Below, one piece after another: positions 9,441 to 20,688 of a stretch of 64,000 bases of DNA (position 1 is the first letter of the stretch; every line of letters begins with the position of its first letter). Below the pieces are notes generated by a model. That model searched no databases, was not told the origin of the DNA, and worked only from the letters and a program-made list of their open reading frames with translations. The position numbers and the translations under genes were made by a program. Source of the stretch: Tetracentron sinense (lineage: Eukaryota > Streptophyta > Magnoliopsida > Trochodendrales > Trochodendraceae); the NCBI GenBank assembly GCA_015143295.1, contig CM026553.1:3309912-3373911 (forward strand). Direction: 5' to 3'.

Positions 9441-11888
9441 TCGACTTGAATACAGGTTTAATTTGGCATTTCCATAGTCCTTAATTTATTAGGTTCTTAG
9501 GAGGAGTCTTTCTAATATGACCTCTGAAAAAGCTAGATAAGATGTTCCACCATACAATAGGGTCATGCTCAATGAAGCAAACCCAAGTATTAAACAAGTG
9601 CTCTCAGATTTCCATCAAAACAGGTACTAATTATCTTAACAGATATCATAAACAAATCCCTCTCTCTCTCTCTCTCTACATATATATAAAAAAAAATGGC
9701 TACATATATATAGGCACCTTTTTCTAAATGCCAATTACATATTTTCAACAAGGGATTCTCAAAGGCGATTACTTCCATCACCTGGACAATGGGCTATCCA
9801 TATGCGGCTAAATCTAGTGTTGAATCTATTCGAAATAAATTTGTATATCAATCAGCTGGTGACCTTCAGTGTTCAGTCAACCTCCTAACTCCACAAAGGT
9901 AGTCTCGTTTGGGATTGAGTAGAATCAGTGAGCAAATACATTTTCCATACATATGGGATTTCTATCTCACATAATTCAAGCTTCTGAAAAGGGCACTGAT
10001 TAGTGATCCCTTAAAAGGTTGGAGAACTTAAGGTCTATACTGAACCTCCTAAAACTTAATAGGTCAACTGAAAGGACAAAAGTTCTACCACTAATCTGAG
10101 AGGAGGATTTTGCAGTCACACTATTGTCATCCACATGATTTCAACAATATAAAAGAATAAGGTAGTTGATCTCTGAGAAGGAAAGGGCAGGGCACCACAG
10201 CCACATCAACAATTAAACTACACATGCTAATAGCCATAGCCATATTCTCTCATTTCGTTACTTCAAAATCTGTGACTGTGCATCACACTATAACAGAAAC
10301 TCAGCTTGAGAAGGCAACTTAAGATTGTGGAAGACATAGCAGCACATGATCTGTCAAAAATTATAATTGGCTACATATATAAAGATCATTTTTCTTTTTG
10401 AATCTTGAGAAGAAATGATCTTTGTAACAGAGTTTTGTGGAAATTGGAGGAACTTAATCTAAGGTTTCTCTGCTATTCAAATTCTTATTATGAACTTAGT
10501 AATTTTCTTTTTGTTTCCTATTCAAAAGAGATTGATTTTTAGGTGAGATTTATATATTAGAAATTAATTTCAATACTCCCAATTCTCTGTTCTTGCCAAG
10601 AAACTTGAATTTTGAGAAGCTTTTATAGTAAACTGAAAATTTTCATCCAAATTTTTGCATGCTTCAAAGGAAAATAGTCAAGTAAAGAATCAAGAAATTT
10701 TAAGTTTGATTACTCCTATATAAATAATCATGTTTAATAAGCTCCAAATCACCACCACCATACACCACCACTACCATCACCCATCCACCACTAGCACCAC
10801 CACTACCCACCCACCACCACTAGCACCATCACTACACACCCACCACCAACACCACTAACATCACCCACCCACCATCACTACCCATCCACCACCACTACCA
10901 CCACCACTAGCACCACCACCACCACCATACACCACCACTACCATCACCCAACCACCACCACCATTCACCACCACTACCATCACCCATCCACCACCACTGA
11001 CTATGTACATGTGCTTGAAACTACCAACCATAATTACATCTAAAACTACCAACTGATAAACCAGAACTTAGCTTGCAAAACGATTGTAGGGAGTTAAAAA
11101 ATGGAACTGAATTTAAACAAACATATCTCTAAACCTCTCTATTAAGAAGGCATACATCTCCTCCGATGGAAAATGGTTCATGGATGGTAAGAGATTCCTA
11201 GCTCCGTTCATTACATTTACATTGACCAAGTAATCATTTTAAATTTTTTATTTATTTTTAAAAGTAGATTTCATTGAAATTTCAGTTTTACAAACTTGAG
11301 AAAAGGAACCAAAGAAACCATGCTTCAAGCAATGGGAGCAGACAAGTTGCATCGTTGTGGAGCTCAATCAAGAACTTTTTGGGGGTATATTACTCTTCTC
11401 TTTTTTTTTTCCTTTCATTTACTATAGGTGTTTATGTACTTAGATATTCTCCTAGAAAACCTATGCAAGAAATTTGTAAGCAATCAAGTGATGTTTTCAA
11501 AGTACATTTCCTTCTACTAATCATAATTCTTTTTGAAACCTTTAAATATATGGGAGATAAATTATAATTATTATTTTTTTGCATTCATGTCCAACTTCTG
11601 CAGGCATTGCAAAGTGTATGTTTGTCTTGAATTCTATCTATATGTTAGTTGATATTTTTTTACATTTCTAATTTGTGATAACAAGGCATACTTCTCCACT
11701 GATTTTTTTATTACAAATTTTGATTTGTTGTGAAAATTTTCAAACTCAAGTAACTCTAAGACATCTTGTGTTTCCTCTAACATGTGCCATCAACGATGAT
11801 ACATGAAAATGGGTTATGGTAAATAACTATTATAGTTCCGAAAATGGGTTATGGTAAATCAATCCCTCAGCATCTGGGTCTCGCCAGA
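9441..11888. other. Gene-free AT-rich sequence with microsatellites
   Basis: No convincing gene or transposon protein was seen. There is a TC run followed by TA and A runs at 9658-9720, and a CAC/CCA-rich microsatellite at 10745-11000. A ctgcag preceded by pyrimidines near 11600 could be a chance acceptor. This is the least repeat-like part of the window. Confidence 0.5.
10745..11000. repeat. CAC/CCA-rich microsatellite
   Basis: About 250 bp of degenerate CCACCA and CATCACCCA words. The Gly/Val-rich open frame on the minus strand is a by-product of this composition. Confidence 0.9.
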
Positions 11889-12275
11889 TGTCACACCCCA
11901 AAATACCCCTTAGGAGTTATGATACTTTGGCAACGTGACCTATCCTTCAAACCATCCTGCAAGGAGTATACAAGGCATACCAAATAGTGAACCTGAAAAT
12001 TTCTTCCATATAATTGTTCTTCCAAGTGTTGACATAAACAAACAATTGAATAAAACTACAATAAGTACAAAGGCACAATGCTTGAGTCACCAACTCAACC
12101 CACATGAAAACCCCCAAAAGTAAATCCCAAAATACATGCCTCTCTCACTCAACCCAACCGTTGGACCACATGTCAAGACCCTTAACATCTGGATGACAAT
12201 TCCAAGGAACCCCCTTAATCCAAGGAACTGAGCTCATATGCCGCAAGGTGCACCTGCCGCCATCAATAGGTACGA

Positions 12276-12294
12276 CTGAGTATGAAATACTCAG
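12276..12294 (-). other. Conserved hairpin of copy C
   Basis: CTGAGTATGAAATACTCAG has CTGAGTAT and ATACTCAG arms around a short loop. It lies just upstream, in LTR sense, of GGCGGCAG|GT at 12254. The peptide frame after it is degenerate in this copy, with a stop after AGAPCGI. Confidence 0.7.
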
Positions 12295-12439
12295 CGAGTA
12301 CAGGCTACTAGCTAACAATAGTAATAACATTAATATTCCATGCGTGGTAAAAATCATTTTCACATATAAAAAATCAGAGTGCGGAACCTAAGACAAAATA
12401 ACAAAGGTAAATCTTGAACATCAAAATTCTAAATCATAC

Positions 12440-12970
12440 TTTATGTTCTAGCGGCTTGTCTTGTTTAACTAGTACCCGAACTATGAAATGGACGGACATA
12501 CTAGCGGCTTGTCTTGTTTAACTTGTACTCGAACTATGAAATGGATGGACATACTAGAGGCTTTTTTTGTTTAACTAGTACCCAAACTATGAAATGGACG
12601 GACATATTAGCGGCTTGTCTTCTTTAACTAGTACTAAACTACGAAATGGACAGACATACTAGCGGCTTGTTTTCTTTAACTAGTACCTGAACTATGAAAT
12701 GGACGGACATACTAGAGGCTTGTGTTATTTAACTAGTACCCGAACTATGAAATGGACGGACATACTAGCAACTTGTCATGTTTAACTAGTACCCGAACTA
12801 TGAAATAGACGGACATACTAGAGGCTTGTCTTGTTTAACTAGTACCCGAACTATGAAATGTCTTGTTTAACTAGTACCCGAACTATGAAATGGACGGACA
12901 TACTAGCGGCTTGTCTTGTTTAACTAGTACCCGAACTATGAAATGGACGGACATACTAGCGGCTTGTTCA
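12440..12970 (-). repeat. Minisatellite of copy C, about 57-60 bp units
   Basis: About nine units contain ctagtacccgaactatgaaa followed by tggacggacatactag and ggcttgtcttgtttaa. Each unit has CTAGTA and TACTAG arms about 24 nt apart. The same unit occurs in LTR H on the other strand (41050-41515). It lies between the donor-like and acceptor-like sites. Confidence 0.9.
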
Positions 12971-13984
12971 TTCTTGCTTGTTTTCTTGTGAGTCAGATGT
13001 CACATATCCTTGGATATGCCCCATCCTTGACCGACCCAAAGTTCGGCTTTGTCACTCGTGTCGTAATCCCATGTCTTGTTCTTGTGGTTTCTTTTATGTA
13101 TACTTATACTTTGAAAAGCTCGATTCATGCGTGCTCGTGCATAACAATTGGTGATATCATGGTGACATGCAACAATAAAGTGTCTTATAGCATTTCTTAC
13201 ATTTTCATAGACATGGGAGATTTAAAGAAAACATGTAGAGCAATGGATCCAATTTACTAAATTATCAATAAACATGTGAGATTTGAAGGAACATACATTG
13301 CATTTGTTTAAAACTACCAAATTGGGGAAATCCCTAAGTCATGGTTCATAATCTTGGGTTTTGTTTCCATACATGCATTTTATTGAGCACATGGCATTCA
13401 ACATCTTTATAGTCTTTTATTCATGTTCTTATGTTCAAGCATTTCATCAAACACATTGAGTGTGTATTTTATGAGTGCAATGCCCTTCCCAATTTTCTAT
13501 CACAACATCAATCATATTTCCACATGGCATCCAATCGTCTCAACCATCCACACATCTACACATTCACAACTAATTGGTTAATCTTACACATTTTTAGGGT
13601 CATGATAGATTTCAAGAAAATGAGATATACTAGCCCTATCCACAATCATTTTAAAGAAAACCTAGGTTATTACTAAGCTTAACTAGAAGGGTGTACTAAC
13701 CTTGAGGATTAACTCCTACTTGAAGAAAAATCCTTGATTTGGGGTCCCAAGCTTGAGGAAAAACACCACCTTGAAAATGGAGGAACCCTTGCTTGATGGG
13801 GAAGATCCACCTTGACTTGAGCTCCTCTTGATCTTAGATGCAACCCTTTTCATTGGATTCTCCCAATCCTCTTCCTTCTCCTCTCAATCTCTCCTCTAAG
13901 TTTAGGTTAACCCAAAACTCCCAACTTGATCCCCTATTTATACGCAAAGGGTTTAAAATCCTCAATTCTGAAATCGGCACCCGC

Positions 13985-14207
13985 GTGCGATCGATCGCAC
14001 ACCTACTGCAATCGATTGCAGATCCTAGTGCGATCGATCGCACCTGGGGGCGATCTGTCGCACATTCACCCGAGAGCATTTGTCAGTTTTTCCCTATCTG
14101 CGATCGATCGCACACCACCTACGATCGATTGCACTTGCACTCGAAAGTTTCTCCAGTTTTTCTCTAACTGCGATCAGTCGCACCTTACCTGCGATCGATC
14201 GCACATC
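13985..14207 (-). promoter_or_regulatory. U3 palindrome array of copy C (GTGCGATCGATCGCAC type)
   Basis: About seven copies of TGCGATCGATCGCA or one-base variants lie upstream, in LTR sense, of the TATA box (13935-13942, tatttata on the plus strand). The motif differs from the ACCGATCGATCGGT type of neighbouring copies but has the same position. Confidence 0.6.
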
Positions 14208-14565
14208 CCATTCTCTGAATTTTTTCACTTTAGACCTCTTGGAGTGGTTTTAAATTCTTGTTTTCATCATCCTTAAGGCAATAACCTGTCACGCCCCAAA
14301 ATACCCCCTAGGAGTTAAGGGATACTTTAGGTGTGACTATACATAACCTGGCAAACCATCCTGTAATGAACAAGGTATAACATGCTCTGATGGAAATATA
14401 ATACAGAGTGCGGAAGCTAAAATACGGTGGAAATACAACCAAATTTTTCTTTCCTTCTATAAACGTAACAAGTATTCCAAGTTATACAAAATATGACATG
14501 TAAAGGTGGACATGCCCACCTATCAAAATACAAAAGACAAAACACAACTCTATCTCGCTCAATAG

Positions 14566-14739
14566 TCACCCCTGTGGGGCCAATGGTCTAAGTCTCTCGC
14601 CTTGGAGTCGCCGCATCCACGTCCTCTTGGCCGGAGGCTCAGCTACTGAATCCTCGTATGGTTCTTCCTCCCCGTAGTCCTCCTCAACCCAAGGACCCGG
14701 AGCACAAATGTCGAAAGGGACTCGTGTACCTGCCGACAT
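14566..14739 (-). CDS. LTR-borne acidic peptide (copy D)
   Basis: An ATG in the conserved word ATGTCGGCAGGT opens a 57-residue frame. It begins MSAG and contains VPFDICAPGPWVEEDY, an acidic run and a basic tail. A conserved ending, DLDHWPHRGDY, lies in a neighbouring frame, which suggests a late frameshift. If spliced from the donor at 15856, an upstream frame starting MCGARSSSWG would join in phase to GTRVPFDIC. There is no recognised family. Aromatic residues in acidic context would fit an activation or docking motif, but that is speculation. Confidence 0.55.
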   Translation of the reverse strand: MSAGTRVPFDICAPGPWVEEDYGEEEPYEDSVAEPPAKRTWMRRLQGERLRPLAPQG

Positions 14740-14929
14740 CAAAGTACAGCTGAGCATGGAATACTCAACGAGTACAAGCTCCTAGCTAACAATAATAATA
14801 ACGAGCAAAGCATCATATGCAAGTACTGGAAGGATACAGTTCATACTCATTTAAAACAACATCATATATAACCATTTATTAAATCACAACTCAAATCAAA
14901 ACCAAACCATATCTATAAAACATATGAGT

Positions 14930-15320
14930 CCTTCCATATTTCTTATGAGCCAGAGGTTAGTACCTGCACAACCGCTACCAACCTCCTTGACAGTACAATA
15001 CTTTTGAGTCTTTTCTTATGAGCCAGGGGTTAGCACCCGTACAATCCTGGGCTACCAACCCCCTTGAAAATTTCAACACTTTCTTTATGAGCCAGAGGTT
15101 AATCGACCTCCTTGACATTTCACATCTTTCTTATGAGCCAGAGCATCCGCACATCCTTGGGCTACCAACCTCCTTGATAATACAATACTCGTGGACATTT
15201 CTTATGAGCCAGAGGTTAGCACCCGCATATCCCTGGGCTACCAACCTCCTTGACAATACCATTCTCTTATGAGCAAGAGGCTAGCACCCTTTACCGGGCT
15301 ACCAACCTCCTTGACATTTC
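14930..15320 (-). repeat. Minisatellite of copy D, about 70-bp units
   Basis: About five or six units contain cttatgagccagaggttagc, then acccgcayatcc, then tgggctaccaacctccttga. GAGGTT and AACCTC arms with AGC/GCT inside form a hairpin in each unit. It occupies the same slot as the minisatellites of other copies but has unrelated sequence. Confidence 0.85.
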
Positions 15321-16162
15321 TCCATATACATGTGTGCTTGTGCATAGCTATTTGTGAAACATAATGACATATATTATCTGAGAAGTAACATATAGTATTT
15401 CAATTCTTATCACATTCATATGAGAATTTAACAAGCATATAGAAATATGGTCACAAAAGCCACCTTAGGGAAACTACATGATTCATGTTCCTCGAACTTC
15501 ATTTAACTCAAAGTATTTTAATTCATGCATTTTACCAAGCAAGTGGTATCCTACATTACCTTTAGTCCTTTAAACTCATAATTTCTTTTTCAAGCATTTC
15601 AACAAGCATCGCATGTGCATTCATTATGTGTACAATACCCTCCCACCATTTCCATCATTCAACACATCACAATATGGCATCCCATCGCCTCAATCCCCTC
15701 CTCAATCCACACATTCTACCATTTATTCATATTATCTTGTTTATGTTTTAAGTATTTAGCATAGATCAACACAAAGGATGAATGGGGAAGATACAACACA
15801 CCATATTCACAAGAAGTCTAAGTTATTACCAAGGTAGCTAGGAAGAGTGTACTAACCATGAAAAGGAGGGAGGAAACCCTTGTAAATGCCGAGGGAGACA
15901 CTGCCCCAGCTTGAAGAACGAGCTCCACACATGCTCCGCCTTGGATTTGAAGAATCCAAGCCTTTGGGGTGCTCTTGGGTTTCCAAAACCCTTGATTTGC
16001 TTCAATGATGCCCTAGGGTTTAAAACCCCTTTCTACTCTCCCCCTTTCTCTCAAAAACTCTAAGTATGATGAAATGAGGACCCAAGGCTCGTGCAAGCCT
16101 TATAAGCAAGGGTTGAATACTCCAAAAGATGAAAAAGCCCTTGATGAAATTTCTGTAAAACG

Positions 16163-16362
16163 CGATAGACCGATCGATTGGTGGTTAATACCAAGCGATC
16201 GGTTGCCTATCGAGCGACCGGTGTTCTTGACCGAGCGATCGGTCAAAAACATGCTCTCTCGAAAAATTTCTCATACAAAAAAGTTAACCAGTCGATAGCT
16301 ACCGATCGATCGGTTTTGGACTGGTCAATCTCTAGCTTGGACCGATCGATCCCTAGCGATCG
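16163..16362 (-). promoter_or_regulatory. U3 palindrome array of copy D
   Basis: About seven ACCGATCGATCGGT-like words lie 60-260 bp upstream of the TATA-like sequence at 16099-16106 in LTR sense. They are more diverged than in B. Confidence 0.55.
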
Positions 16363-17475
16363 GTGCTCTGCAGGTTTCACTATTTCGGCCATATCTTTTG
16401 ACTCGTTCGTTGAATTTTGACGATTCAACTTGCGTTGGATTCGTCTTTCGAAAAGGAACATTTTTGGCATTTCAGAATCTTCAATTTCTCCCTTATTTTT
16501 TAATTAGACTACGTGAAAGGCCAATTAGTTACGAAAGTGCTATTCATTAAGTATGGAAAAGTCCGGGGTGCTACATAACCCTTCTTATATACTACACATA
16601 GTTCGCTGCCATCCATTTTCTCATTAATCACCAATTCAAATGCCTGGAAGGCCCTTTGGCCAAGACAACACTATTCATCAACCACGTACAAAAGTTTCGG
16701 GGTTCTACATCCTCCCTCCCTTATAGAAATTTCATCCTTTCAATTAGGACGATACGAAATTAAGTAGGGGCACCTTTCCCATACTCAACCTTGAACTCTG
16801 TCACCTAGTTATACTAAAAGACATACTAATCCTTCATCAATCAACACAAGACTAGGCACTTGCTTGTTGGCAAAGCACTTAGGTTTTTTCATATTACTGA
16901 ACACCCACAAAAAGCAAGAAAATTTCATAACATAATATAGTATGTTTATACAATAGGCAACATACTGAAACACACATTACATCATCCTTTACAAAACCAA
17001 ATTTCTATCTCTTGGCATTCATGCAACATCATTAGGTGCCTGAGCACCTAGCCCTGATATAGCAAAGACTTGGCCCTTGTTAGCCTGACGTGGCAGTTGT
17101 ATGGGCTAGGGCCTCGAAGCTTGAAAAGACTCTTGCTGCATGGGCAGTTGAACTGGTTGCCTGCACCCCCAAGTGTCGCGACCCAAAACCCACCCTAGGA
17201 GTTAGAGTGAATCGTGGACGACTAAATCATGACTTACATGACTTGCTTGACAAACCACCTGCAAAACACCCACAGAGCATATACAATAGAGGATAACAGC
17301 GGAAGCATAACTATAAGACACAGTGGAAGTCTAACAAACCTCTAAGTATATACACTTGGTCCAAGTTTTAATACAAAGAAATCAAAACAAAGAAAGTGCG
17401 GACATGCCCGCCAAAATACATGGATATAATCACTCATGCTCACCCACAGCTAATCCACTCAGAATCTAACACCAC

Positions 17476-17595
17476 CTACTGATAACCCTCTACGGGAGGT
17501 TCCTCCAAAGGCTCCTCGACGTACTCCTCCTCCACCCATGGACCAGGAGCACAAACATCAAATGGAGCAGCAGCTCCCTCAGAACCTGCCGACAT
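17476..17595 (-). CDS. LTR-borne acidic peptide (copy E)
   Basis: This intact 39-residue ORF from ATGTCGGCAGGT begins MSAGSEGAAAPFDVCAPGPW and ends PPVEGYQ. About a quarter of its residues are Glu. Compared with copy G, codons differ mostly at third positions (GTT/GTC Val, TAC/TAT Tyr, GTC/GTT Val, GAG/GAA Glu), the pattern of selection on protein. The leader frame that would join by splicing is open for about 26 codons and then closed by TGA. Function unknown. Confidence 0.6.
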   Translation of the reverse strand: MSAGSEGAAAPFDVCAPGPWVEEEYVEEPLEEPPVEGYQ

Positions 17596-17884
17596 AAGAA
17601 GTACGGCTGAGCATGGAATACTCAGCGGGTACTAACTACTAACCAACAGTTATAGCAAGAGATAACAATGCATACCCAGGAAACAATATAGATATATATA
17701 TATGAATCAGGAACAATTAATATCATACAAAGAAATAAGAAAATTCATAATCATGCTTGTAGTTCATGAAAAGCCGATAAAATCCTTGAAAAACGCCATG
17801 CACTTGACTTGACTTGACTTAAAATACCCTTCGTGTAATTGGGAACTTATTTACCGTGTCATGCTTGTATCATGCTTGCTTATT

Positions 17885-18320
17885 CGGAATTTAAACATGT
17901 TCACATGCCTAGTTTCCGTTCATAGCCCATCGCAACTAGTATCCTATATGATGAATGATATGCCTAGTTGCCGTTCATAGTCCGTCGCAACTAGTACCTT
18001 ATATGCGGAATGACATGCCTAGTTGCCGTTCATAGCCCGTCGCAACTAGCATCCATGCAGAATGTGTATGACTAGTTGCCGTTCATAACCCGTCGCAACT
18101 AGCATCCATGCGGAATGATATGCCTAGTTGCCGTTCATAGTCCGTCGCAACCAGTACCCTATATGCAGATGGGTATGCCTAGTTGCCGTTCATAGTCCAT
18201 CGCAACTAGCATCCATGCGTGTCATGTCATGCCATGAGTGTCTTGAAATGCTATGCTATGCGTGTCATGCGATGCTATGCCATGCGTGTAATGCGATGCC
18301 ATGCCATGCGTGTAATGCGA
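17885..18320 (-). repeat. Minisatellite of copy E
   Basis: Six units of about 55-60 bp contain CTAGTTGC, a 15-nt loop and GCAACTAG, a perfect 8-bp stem in every unit. A second array of catgcgatgctatgc words follows at 18220-18320. Both lie in the slot between donor-like and acceptor-like sites. Confidence 0.9.
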
Positions 18321-19251
18321 TGGGATGGGAGACCCTTTCCTATGCGATGCATGATCATCTTGTCCTTGAAAAAAGTGGAGTGAAACATATCGTAGGATAT
18401 GCCCCACCTCTACATCTCGTCCTTGAAAACATCGGTAAATCACGTCGTTTCATGCCGTGCTCGTGTAATCGTGTACACACTTGCAATGGAAATTAAATAT
18501 GACGTTTTGGGGAATTCACAATACATTGCACATCACCATATATACAAGTAATAAATTAAACAATTTAGGGGAAGCGCGAAAACACACTACCATAACCCTA
18601 GCAATTTTCATGAATGTTTAAGCATGCAATTTCTTTATTTATTATTCATTTCATTCATCTTGGCATTTCATCAAACATGGTGTGTTCATTATTGATTTAC
18701 CCTACAACATGCTTTTCTAGATGGGTTTTACTCAAATCATGCATGTATGTTCATTATTGGAACAATGCCCTCCCCATTTTAATCATCACAACAAAACCAT
18801 TGGCATCCAATCGCCCATTCCATCTCCATTCACCATTCACAACCATCCATCTCATAGCACATGTGTAAATAAAGGAAAATAAAGGGAAAAGAGGAACTGT
18901 AACTAGGAGTGTAGCAAGAAGTACCGACCTTGATCAAGTGAGGAAGAAATCCCCTTCCAAAAACGACCGTGAGTTGCTGCCCTAGCTTTAGGAGATGCTC
19001 CTCACGAGCTTGTGCCTTGATCTTGAAGAAAAATGGGCTTGAGTTGAGTGTGGGTTCACAAACCCCTTGATTTCTCTCCAAAATGGGAACCCTAGGTTTA
19101 GGAATCGCCCTCTCCTCTCTTCTTATCTCCCAATCTCTCTAAGTGTCGAAATGAAGCCCTAAAGGCTCGGGTTAAACTCTTAAGGTAAGAGTGAACCGAC
19201 CAAAAGACCATAATACCCTTACTGAAATTTCTGCAAAAAAAAACGCGAGTA

Positions 19252-19437
19252 CCGAGCGATCGGTGTTAATGACCGATCGATCGGTTGCCTACTGATCGAT
19301 CGGTTTCATAACCGAGCGATCGGTTAAAATTTCACTCTCTGGAAAATTTTCCCATACAAAAATCTTGACCAGTCGATAGCCTCCGAGCGATCGGTTTTGG
19401 ACCGATCGATCGCTCCATGGACTGAGCGATCGGTGGT
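19252..19437 (-). promoter_or_regulatory. U3 palindrome array of copy E
   Basis: About seven ACCGATCGATCGGT or ACCGAGCGATCGGT words lie in two clusters separated by the conserved tctctggaaaattttcccat spacer, as in B, D, G and I. Confidence 0.6.
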
Positions 19438-20688
19438 CTGCAGGTCCAAACTGTTTTGGCCATAACTTTTGACTCGTTCGTCCGATTTTGACGATTCAAC
19501 TTGTGTTGGGTTCGTACTTCGAAAACGAACATTTTTGAAATTTCAAAATTTCCAATTTCTTCCTTATTTATTAATTATACCTCTTTAAAGGCAAAATGGC
19601 AACGAAAGTGTCATGCATTAAATGTGAAAAAGTCCGGGGCTCTACACCAAGACTGAGTCGGTGGTGGACAGCGAGGACAATCTCTAATCCAGTGCCCGTA
19701 GTTACTGCAATGGAAACAAACATCCGTGTGTGCTCGGCACTCCCCAACTCTATGCTTCCTCCCATAATGTGCACATACCTCAAACGTAGGTGAAGAAGAT
19801 TGCGCCTGCCGAGTGACTTGCGTAGTAGTAGGGAAAAGAGCTTGGGGTGTAATAGAAAGACTCTGCACCTGCGTATGTCCAGAGGACTGGTGTAGAGCCA
19901 TTCTAGCTCTCTTCTCCAGTTGTGTTGAGCCATTGGAGTGGCCTCTCAGTATTTCTCCCTCTTGCAGAATTCCTCTGAATTCGTTTTTGCCAATTGAGCC
20001 TTGTCCACAACCTTTGCATAGGTCTCATGCTTGAACATTGAGACCTTATCTTTGATGTAGGCCTACAATCCCCTCTCAAATTTCCTAGCCTTCATTGCCT
20101 CCATGACTATCAGGTATGGAGTGAACCTCGACAATTCAGAGAACTTGGCCTCATACTCAGACACTATCATGTTCCTTTGTTCCAAGGTAATGAACTCCAG
20201 TTCTTTCTTCTCTCTAACTCCTACTGGGAAGTATTTCTTGTAGAAAACATCTAGAAACTCTTCCCAAGTCCATTCTTAACTTGCTTAAGTCAAGTCCCTT
20301 GTTCTGATGGAGGATCTCCACCAGTGATCAGCCTCACCTTCCATCATAAAGGTGGCCCATGCAAATTTCTCTACTTCCATAGGCATCAAGATGGAGAAAA
20401 AATTCTCCAGCTGCCTAACCCATGCTTCTGTAACCAATGGGTCTATGCCACCATAGAATACCGGAGCCTCATCCTCCGAAATGCCTCTATCCCTATCTGT
20501 GCTCTATTAGGAGGAGTAGGGACTAGTGCTGCAGTAGGAGGAGTGGTAGGTTGCCTGGCTGTGAGCATAGCTAAGGTCTCAGTTATCGACTCTAAGATTT
20601 GTGTAAGGTCAGGTTGCTCATCCCCTACCGGAGCATCACCTCAATTTCCTTTAGTAGGGTAACCGCGACCCCGATTGCCACACCTCAT

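Larger units (their letters stand above)
14287..16575 (-). mobile_element. Solo LTR D (Tekay-like), nested in C
   Basis: The 2,289-bp unit runs TGTCACGCCCC...GTGCTACA with perfect duplication taacc (14282-14286 and 16576-16580). In LTR sense it has palindromes (16163-16362), TATA-like gcttataagg (16099-16106), donor CATG|GTTAGTA (intron start 15856), minisatellite (14930-15320), hairpin (14750-14768), acceptor CGGCAG|GT (14730) and the peptide frame. It interrupts the U3 of LTR C, so it is younger than C. Confidence 0.95.
11889..16709 (-). mobile_element. LTR C, 3' LTR of a Tekay-like deletion derivative
   Basis: The LTR runs from TGTCACACCCC (11889) to GGGTTCTACA (16709) and is interrupted by solo LTR D. 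Flanks do not match (ccaga / tcctc), because on its right it adjoins internal sequence: the minus strand reads GAAATTTCTATAAGGGAGGGAGGA (split: GAAATTTCTATAAG, GGAGGGAGGA) then TGTAGAACCCCG, the typical polypurine tract and LTR start of Tekay/Del chromoviruses. Excluding D and one duplication it is about 2.5 kb. It carries the GTGCGATCGATCGCAC palindrome type and a nine-unit minisatellite. Confidence 0.85.
17174..19646 (-). mobile_element. Solo LTR E (Tekay-like), inserted in gag
   Basis: The 2,473-bp unit runs TGTCGCGACCC...GGGCTCTACA with perfect duplication ccaag (17169-17173 and 19647-19651). It splits the gag just after the second zinc knuckle. In LTR sense it has palindromes (19252-19437), donor TCAAG|GTCGGTA (intron start 18928), minisatellite, hairpin (17607-17625), acceptor (17586) and an intact short ORF. 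No clear TATA box is left. Confidence 0.95.
16710..20688 (-). pseudogene. gag: Tekay-like gag joined to the element's 3' end; E inserted
   Basis: On the minus strand an ATG at 20688 starts a degenerate chromovirus-type gag. Recognisable parts are an NRGRGYPTKGN start, YEAKFSELSRFTPYL near 20150, and a zinc-knuckle region at 19650-19790 (C.HYGRKH.VGEC, then CFHCSNYGHWIRDC with a full CX2CX4HX4C). After solo LTR E the frame resumes (VQLPMQQESFQASRP) and reaches GQVFAISGLGAQAPNDV, the usual gag-protease junction. It then runs straight into 3' untranslated sequence, the polypurine tract (16710-16722) and LTR C. Protease, reverse transcriptase, RNase H and integrase are missing. Several stops and shifts are present. 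Confidence 0.8.

Noticed and set aside
10861-11052. Gly-rich protein on the minus strand
   Set aside because: The frame is a translation of the CAC/CCA microsatellite, with no start context or conservation.
9441-11888. Host gene fragment with exons near 11280 and 11600
   Set aside because: Short open frames without recognisable protein similarity or paired splice sites; left as unannotated sequence.
12440-12970. Minisatellite as a CRISPR array
   Set aside because: Spacers are not unique, no cas genes are present, and the DNA is a plant retrotransposon LTR.
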